Source: Pantoea sp. (lineage in GTDB: Bacteria > Pseudomonadota > Gammaproteobacteria > Enterobacterales > Enterobacteriaceae). Taken from it: a stretch of DNA of 50,772 bases. Of this stretch, positions 47,313 through 50,772 are shown in pieces. Where the stretch lies: contig NZ_JAPWKD010000009.1 in the NCBI RefSeq assembly GCF_028283705.1, forward strand, positions 1-50,772. The letters run 5' to 3'. The notes under the pieces were generated by a model. The model was not told the origin of the DNA, ran no database searches, and was given only the letters and a program-made list of their open reading frames with translations. Within the stretch, counting starts at the first letter, position 1; each line of letters starts with the position of its first letter. The position numbers were made by a program, and so were the translations under genes.

Positions 47313-47885
47313 ATGAGTCAGATGATGAGTGTCGGGAAGAGAGCGATGCGCGCTGGCGCTGAGCAGATGCGTGACAACATTTTGCACTGTGCAGCGGCGA
47401 TTATTCGCCGCGACGGATTACATGCCTGTACCCATCGCGCGGTGGCAACAGATTGTGATATCTCGCCTGGAACCGTCACTTATCATTTTAAAAATCTCGA
47501 TGAGCTGCATGCGGCGGTCATCGAACGGGCGGTGGAGAATTTTACCCGGCAAACACAAGAGTGGTTTCTCGTGGAAGCAGAAACGGACATCCCACGGCAG
47601 CTAACCCGGTTCTTGTTCTGGACGCTGGATGCGCGGGCCAGATTAATTTGTGAGTACGAATTGTTTGTTGCTGCGGTTTCACGCCCTCGTCTGCGGCAGG
47701 CAGCAGCGGCATGGATTACCAGTCATCAGCAAATACTGCAACAGCAACTGGCGTTGACTTCGCAGCAGGCAGAAGCTGCGGTAGCGTTCACTGATGCGTG
47801 GCTGCTGCGTTCCATTATTCAGGAAGGCAGGCAGCCGGATGCGACGATGGTTCAGCGGTTTTTCACCAGCATTCTGCAGAGCTAG
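47313..47885 (+). CDS. TetR-family transcriptional regulator
   Basis: The N-terminal helix-turn-helix reads [44 protein letters not shown], the standard TetR DNA-binding domain. A C-terminal ligand/dimer domain follows (total 190 residues). The start is ambiguous. ATG 47313 follows the bhsA-like stop by 1 bp without a ribosome site. ATG 47346 (179 residues) has GGGAAGAG upstream. Co-directional coupling to the bhsA-like gene and paired GTACG palindromes upstream suggest it represses its own operon. Its stop overlaps that of queH by 4 bp (shared CTAG). Confidence 0.88.
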   Translation: MSQMMSVGKRAMRAGAEQMRDNILHCAAAIIRRDGLHACTHRAVATDCDISPGTVTYHFKNLDELHAAVIERAVENFTRQTQEWFLVEAETDIPRQLTRFLFWTLDARARLICEYELFVAAVSRPRLRQAAAAWITSHQQILQQQLALTSQQAEAAVAFTDAWLLRSIIQEGRQPDATMVQRFFTSILQS

Positions 47886-48541
47886 TCTTCATCAGGCTGG
47901 TAATACTGCACGCCAATTTCGATGCGTTCCCGACCACTGGCGACGCGATGGCGGTTACTGTCGCGTAATGAATAGATGCAACCACAATATTCCTGCTGAT
48001 AGAAACGCTCGCGCTTGCTGATTTCGATCATGCGTGCGGAACCCCCACCTTTACGCCAGTTAAATTCCCAATACAGCATATCCGGATAACGTGCGGCGGC
48101 ACGTACTCCACAATCGTTGATTTGCTGCATATTCTTCCAGCGCGAAATACCCAGTGAGCTGGTGATGACCGGGAAACCATGTTCGTGGGCATATAATGCA
48201 GTGCGTTCGAAGCGCATATCAAAACACATGGTGCAGCGCACGCCGCGTTCCGGCTCCCACTCCATACCGCGGGCGCGTTCGAACCAGTTGTCTTTGTCGT
48301 AGTCGGCATCGACAAAAGGGACACCAAACTGCTCGGCAAAGCGGATATTTTCTTCCTTCCGCAGTTCGTATTCTTTCAGTGGATGAATGTTTGGGTTGTA
48401 AAAGAAAATGGTGTAATCGATACCGGAAGCCAGCATCGCTTCCATTACTTCACCGGAGCAGGGCGCGCAACAGGAATGCAGCAGCACTTTGTTGTGACCG
48501 TTTGGTAGGGGAAGTGGCTGGCGGATGAAGGTGTCAGACAT
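47882..48541 (-). CDS. queH: epoxyqueuosine reductase QueH
   Basis: QueH (formerly DUF208) performs the last step of queuosine synthesis in tRNA, non-homologous to QueG. The 219-residue protein has the iron-sulfur and metal cysteine motifs C24-C-A-P-C28, [13 protein letters not shown] and [11 protein letters not shown], and the segments [18 protein letters not shown] and [11 protein letters not shown]. No other queuosine gene lies nearby. It ends against the TetR gene with a 4-bp overlap of stops. Confidence 0.93.
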   Translation of the reverse strand: MSDTFIRQPLPLPNGHNKVLLHSCCAPCSGEVMEAMLASGIDYTIFFYNPNIHPLKEYELRKEENIRFAEQFGVPFVDADYDKDNWFERARGMEWEPERGVRCTMCFDMRFERTALYAHEHGFPVITSSLGISRWKNMQQINDCGVRAAARYPDMLYWEFNWRKGGGSARMIEISKRERFYQQEYCGCIYSLRDSNRHRVASGRERIEIGVQYYQPDED

Positions 48542-48623
48542 AAGCGTGTTTAATGGTTTTTGAAGGAAAACAGCAGTGTAAGGGCTATGCAGCCAGGAAG
48601 CAAAGAATGGGGTTTGTTAAGAT

Positions 48624-48648
48624 AAAGAAAAGGCCGCATTTGCGGCCT
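48624..48648 (-). terminator. terminator of the LEA-like gene
   Basis: On the minus strand AGGCCGC/GCGGCCT (loop AAAT) is followed by TTTTCTTT, 11 nt after the stop of the LEA-like gene. Confidence 0.82.
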
Positions 48649-48658
48649 CTGAGTTAAC

Positions 48659-49015
48659 TTATTCGGTGACTTTTTTCTTCACGTCGCTGGCACCTTCTTT
48701 GGTTTTGTTCCAGCCTTTCTGAGCACCTTCTTTGGTGGCATCCCAACCTTTTTCAGTCCCTTCTTTGGTTTTATTCCAGGCCTTTTGTGTGCCTTCGCTC
48801 GCCTTGCTACTCAGGCTATCGCTTTTACCTTCAGCAGCATGTTTAGACTTGAGCTTCAGTTCAGACCCTTCATCCTGAGCCTGATGCAGTTTCTCTTTTG
48901 CGGTATTCGCGCCTGCCTGTGCATTGGCTACGGTTTCATCGGTTGCATGTGTGGTAGCGGCAAAAGCCGACGAAGCCAGCAGAAATGCTGATAAAGCGAT
49001 AATTGTCTTTTTCAT
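48659..49015 (-). CDS. exported LEA-like repeat protein
   Basis: This 118-residue protein has a signal peptide (MKKTIIALSAFLLASSAFA-A). The mature part is hydrophilic, Lys/Glu/Ala-rich, cysteine-free and predicted disordered or helical. The C-terminal third is four tandem 11-residue units of the form T-K-E-G-x-x-K-G-W-x-x (ASEGTQKAWNK, TKEGTEKGWDA, TKEGAQKGWNK, TKEGASDVKKK). Undecapeptides of this TKEGxxK type define group 3 late-embryogenesis-abundant proteins, which protect cells during drying; a periplasmic protective role is inference. GAGGG precedes the ATG and a terminator follows. The gene stands alone. Confidence 0.8.
   Translation of the reverse strand: MKKTIIALSAFLLASSAFAATTHATDETVANAQAGANTAKEKLHQAQDEGSELKLKSKHAAEGKSDSLSSKASEGTQKAWNKTKEGTEKGWDATKEGAQKGWNKTKEGASDVKKKVTE
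48671..48802 (-). repeat. four tandem 33-bp repeats encoding 11-mers
   Basis: Units 48770-48802, 48737-48769, 48704-48736 and 48671-48703 (read on the minus strand) are in-frame 33-bp copies. The first three are well conserved and the last is degenerate. Confidence 0.8.
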
Positions 49016-49070
49016 GAATATTCCCTCATCAAAGTCATTAATGTTCTGACCGTAGTTAACAATGGCACGC

Positions 49071-49663
49071 TCAGTAACATCTGGCTTTAGGAATAAACTG
49101 TAAATGAATCATCGTGTTCTGACCGGCTTTATTTTTACTACTGGCGATTTCAGGGCATTTTGCCAGTAAATTTGCCATGCCGTACCAGCCACTGATACCA
49201 GCAAAAAGCAGACCCGCGCCGACAAAACCGGATAGTAAAAAGAATCCCTGATGCAGATTATACCCCGCAATAACCCCCACCAGAACCACCGTTCCGGCAG
49301 TGATCTGCACCTGTCGCATCAGGGGGAGAGGCTGTCTGGCGTTTTTTACTATCGGAAGACCCGCTTGTTTCCAGGCATTGATCCCACCCTCAAGCAGGAC
49401 GAATTCGCCACCATCGACGGTTTTTGCCAGCGCTGCTCTGTTCTGTTGGGTACGCGAGCCTACCTGACAATGAAAAATCACGGGACTCTGTGCTGGGAAG
49501 GTGTACAGCGTGTTGCCAGACTGTATCTCACTCAGAGGCCATGGAATAGCTCCGGGGATGTGCTTGCGGCGAAACTCATCTTTTTCGCGAATATCAACAA
49601 TCACGGCCCCTTTTCCCTGAGTTGGTTGATTTCATTGGGTGAAGCTGTGGCGTGGCTCATCAT
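49071..49663 (-). pseudogene. ygaP: frameshifted ygaP (rhodanese with two membrane helices)
   Basis: From 49604 down, the frame encodes a YgaP-type protein. It has rhodanese segment IVDIREKDEF, catalytic cysteine in IFHCQVGSRTQQN, and LLEGGINAWKQAGLP. Then come PLMRQVQITAGTVVLVG and FFLLSGFVGAGLLFAGISG, two membrane helices. The true start lies upstream at 49660/49663 (MSHATASPNEINQLREKG) but in another frame that meets TGA right after. One extra base in the C-run at 49607-49610 (G-run on the gene strand) would join them into a product of about 196 residues. E. coli YgaP is 174 residues. A GTG at 49604 could start a truncated protein missing the first strand of the rhodanese fold. A sequencing error in the homopolymer is the main alternative. 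Confidence 0.75.
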
Positions 49664-49812
49664 GTATTCTCCGGGCAGAAAATCGCTTTTAAGGTCGCTA
49701 CCAGCTTTTGTACTGATTCATCTTTAATAGAATAATTAACGCGCTGCGCCTGTCTCTCGCTCTCAATGAGGTTTTCCGCCCTCATGCGGGCAAGGTGCTG
49801 GCCATGCAGCAT
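49660..49812 (-). pseudogene. ygaV: 5'-truncated ygaV (ArsR-family regulator remnant)
   Basis: On the minus strand, 50 codons ending ATGA at the ygaP start encode GQHLARMRAENLIESERQ and then AQRVNYSIKDESVQKLV, ATLKAIFCPE. This follows the recognition-helix-to-C-terminus part of E. coli YgaV (SQHLARMRDEGLIDSQRD...). The N-terminal half, including the first helices of the winged helix and the promoter, is missing. The homology stops about where the terminator of the YegP-like gene begins, so a deletion has joined the two. The overlap with ygaP (ATGA) keeps the ancestral ygaVP operon arrangement. Confidence 0.78.
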
Positions 49813-49836
49813 AAAAAAGGGCTGATGACAGCCCTT
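49813..49836 (-). terminator. terminator of the YegP-like gene
   Basis: On the minus strand AAGGGCTG/CAGCCCTT (loop TCAT) is followed by six T, 17 nt after the stop of the YegP-like gene. It abuts the ygaV remnant. Confidence 0.88.
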
Positions 49837-49852
49837 AAATTAGGCTGCGATG

Positions 49853-50041
49853 TTAAGTTTGGTCGCGGACATCAGCTGAGCTACCATTCTGCTGAACGGA
49901 TCTGATGCCATTTTGTGCGGCTTGCTTAGTGGAGTACATTTCGCTGGTGGCGATAGTTTCGCCATTGCTTGCCTTCAACACAAAATAATACTTCTGGTTC
50001 TGTACGGTTTTGGTACTTTTCTTGAGAATGTAATAGCCCAT
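49853..50041 (-). CDS. single-domain YegP-like protein (DUF1508)
   Basis: This 62-residue product contains one DUF1508 unit: YYILKKSTKTVQNQKYYFVLKASNGETIATSEMYSTKQAAQNGIRSVQQN. The pattern F-x-L-K-A-x-N-G-x-x-I-x-x-S-x-x-Y-x-x-K is typical, with the unit usually found twice (YegP, 110 residues). The function is unknown. AAGGAGATAT is a strong ribosome site 4-9 nt before the ATG. It has its own terminator. Its promoter should lie in 50042-50180. Confidence 0.85.
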   Translation of the reverse strand: MGYYILKKSTKTVQNQKYYFVLKASNGETIATSEMYSTKQAAQNGIRSVQQNGSSADVRDQT

Positions 50042-50184
50042 GAGATATCTCCTTATTGAATCCCGGAGCCTCTTGCCCCGGCGACTTAATATTCCTCATG
50101 GATAAATATTGATCAATTCATCTTTCTCATGATTTTAGGACGTCGTTCACTTCCTTCTCTGTAGCTAGCAGGAGTTACAGACAC

Positions 50185-50217
50185 AAAAAAGCCCGCAAGG
50201 CTTACGCTGTGCGGGCT
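50185..50217 (-). terminator. intrinsic terminator resembling that downstream of ssrA
   Basis: On the minus strand AGCCCGCA/TGCGGGCT (12-nt loop) is followed by six T. The sequence between it and 50263, including ACCAAAATTCTTC and CCAGAGCCATCCGCAGAAGTCC in two pieces, resembles what is remembered downstream of E. coli ssrA (tmRNA). This would be the original ssrA terminator. Confidence 0.75.
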
Positions 50218-50262
50218 TTCAGGACTTCTGCGGATGGCTCTGGAACCATCTTTGAAGAATTT

Positions 50263-50284
50263 TGGTGGGCTGGCGGAGTCTGAA
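50263..50284 (-). other. degenerate tmRNA 3'-end / attachment-site remnant
   Basis: Read on the minus strand the segment starts TTCAGACTCC and ends GCCAGCCCACCA. It resembles the tRNA-like 3' end of ssrA (TTCAACTCCC, then GCCAGCTCCACCA) with a few changes, and runs straight into the ssrA-type downstream flank. Mobile elements using ssrA as attB leave such a duplicated 3' end (attR). No intact tmRNA is present in this window; it would lie beyond the right edge, on the far side of the element. Confidence 0.55.
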
Positions 50285-50400
50285 TTTTTCTCGCAATTGA
50301 TTGTTATTTATTGTTTTTATCGAATTCATCTTTCTTTTGTATACCTAAGCGTATACCAATTCAGTTAGGTAACTTTTTATTAGGCTGTATTTATTACAAG
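50285..50400. other. AT-rich junction region with direct repeats
   Basis: No gene is seen. The stretch is much richer in A/T than core DNA to the left. It carries two exact GTATACC copies (50339-50345 and 50351-50357) spaced 12 bp apart, possible arm-type or operator sites of the neighbouring element. Confidence 0.45.
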
Positions 50401-50772
50401 TTACTGCATCATTGAAATAGCCGCTTTAATGTACTCATACTGAGGTTTAAACCTCGACATATGTCGAATGCAAATGACAGGAACGGTTTGGGCTTTGAAC
50501 TTCCCAATGAAGCCAAAGGTTGTGTAGTAACCATTGGGATGGGAATACTTCAGGGTATCTTTGTTTCCAAAATGCTTCAGTAACAGACTCGCAGCGGAGG
50601 GAGATGACAGTCCATTGCTATGTGCAATAATCAAATCCGGATTACATAAAGGCAGTGTTACTTCTTCAAAGAAAGACATTGAACTTTTTATCAGCCCTTC
50701 CATTGTCTGGTTATGCTCAATTGCTTCTTTTTGTAGTGATGCCGCGTTTACGGAGCACATCATTAAAGCATT
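50401..50772 (-). CDS. unrecognised protein, cut by the window edge
   Basis: The frame stays open to the last base of the window. Adjacent ATGs at 50763 and 50760 have no ribosome site, so the true start is probably outside. At least 123 C-terminal residues are visible, including CNPDLIIAHSNGLSSPSAAS and LLKHFGNKDTLKYSHPNG, then VPVICIRHMSRFKPQYEY. The pattern P-D-L-I-I-A-H-x-N-G and a later VPVICIRHMSR loosely recalls uracil-DNA-glycosylase-type folds, but that is too weak for a call. Its AT-rich codon use and its place just inside the presumed ssrA junction suggest island cargo. Confidence 0.6.
   Translation of the reverse strand, partial: NALMMCSVNAASLQKEAIEHNQTMEGLIKSSMSFFEEVTLPLCNPDLIIAHSNGLSSPSAASLLLKHFGNKDTLKYSHPNGYYTTFGFIGKFKAQTVPVICIRHMSRFKPQYEYIKAAISMMQ

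Noticed and set aside
49251..49727. A 158-codon plus-strand frame opposite ygaP.
   Set aside because: The minus strand has clear YgaP and YgaV homology; the plus frame is a shadow kept open partly by the frameshifted gene.

Overview
The window is chromosomal DNA of an enterobacterium. Almost every housekeeping protein reads as a close relative of its Escherichia coli counterpart in length and motif. The gene content (a cyclic beta-1,2-glucan synthase, an MgtB-type Mg2+ pump, decayed ygaVP) and the dispersed GTAGCG...CGCTAC palindromes suggest Erwiniaceae, probably Pantoea. That placement is inference; no search was run.

Layout. 1-270 is the distal end of an rRNA operon (5S gene and terminator). 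It is followed by the rrnG-side block kgtP, pssA, pat, tapT, trxC, yfiF, in nearly the E. coli order but without yfiM. At 8.4 kb this block abuts a second block that is separate in E. coli: emrB-emrA-emrR, a YgaY-like MFS exporter, proX-proW-proV, nrdF-nrdE-nrdI-nrdH, ygaM and ygaC. An 8.7-kb gene for a 2887-residue cyclic glucan synthase and two small genes sit between the MFS gene and proX.

31.8-43.2 kb is metabolic and transport DNA. It holds mmuP-mmuM with a MetJ operator, a lipoprotein gene, speG, a NitT/TauT-type ABC importer and a convergent five-gene peptide/nickel-type ABC importer. 43.2-46.8 kb is an Mg2+ island: an mgtB-type ATPase behind a long leader with a Pro-Pro-Pro leader peptide, followed by a 26-residue membrane peptide in the mgtR position. 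Next come a bhsA-like stress protein with a TetR regulator, queH, an exported LEA-like repeat protein, a decayed ygaV-ygaP pair and a YegP-like gene.

The right end (from about 50.26 kb) looks like the junction of an integrative element in the 3' end of ssrA (tmRNA). The ssrA downstream terminator is retained, and an unrecognised, AT-richer gene runs off the window.

How the genes work together. proVWX imports glycine betaine under osmotic stress, and cyclic glucans are osmoregulated periplasmic polymers in other bacteria. nrdHIEF supplies dNTPs under iron limitation or oxidative stress and carries two phased NrdR boxes on its promoter. mmuPM salvages S-methylmethionine to methionine. emrRAB and the MFS gene export toxic compounds.

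The most interesting items are the mgtB leader and trailing peptide, the ssrA junction, the decayed ygaVP operon, the giant glucan synthase, the LEA-like protein, and the bhsA-tetR pair with palindromic sites and a hairpin over the ribosome-binding site.
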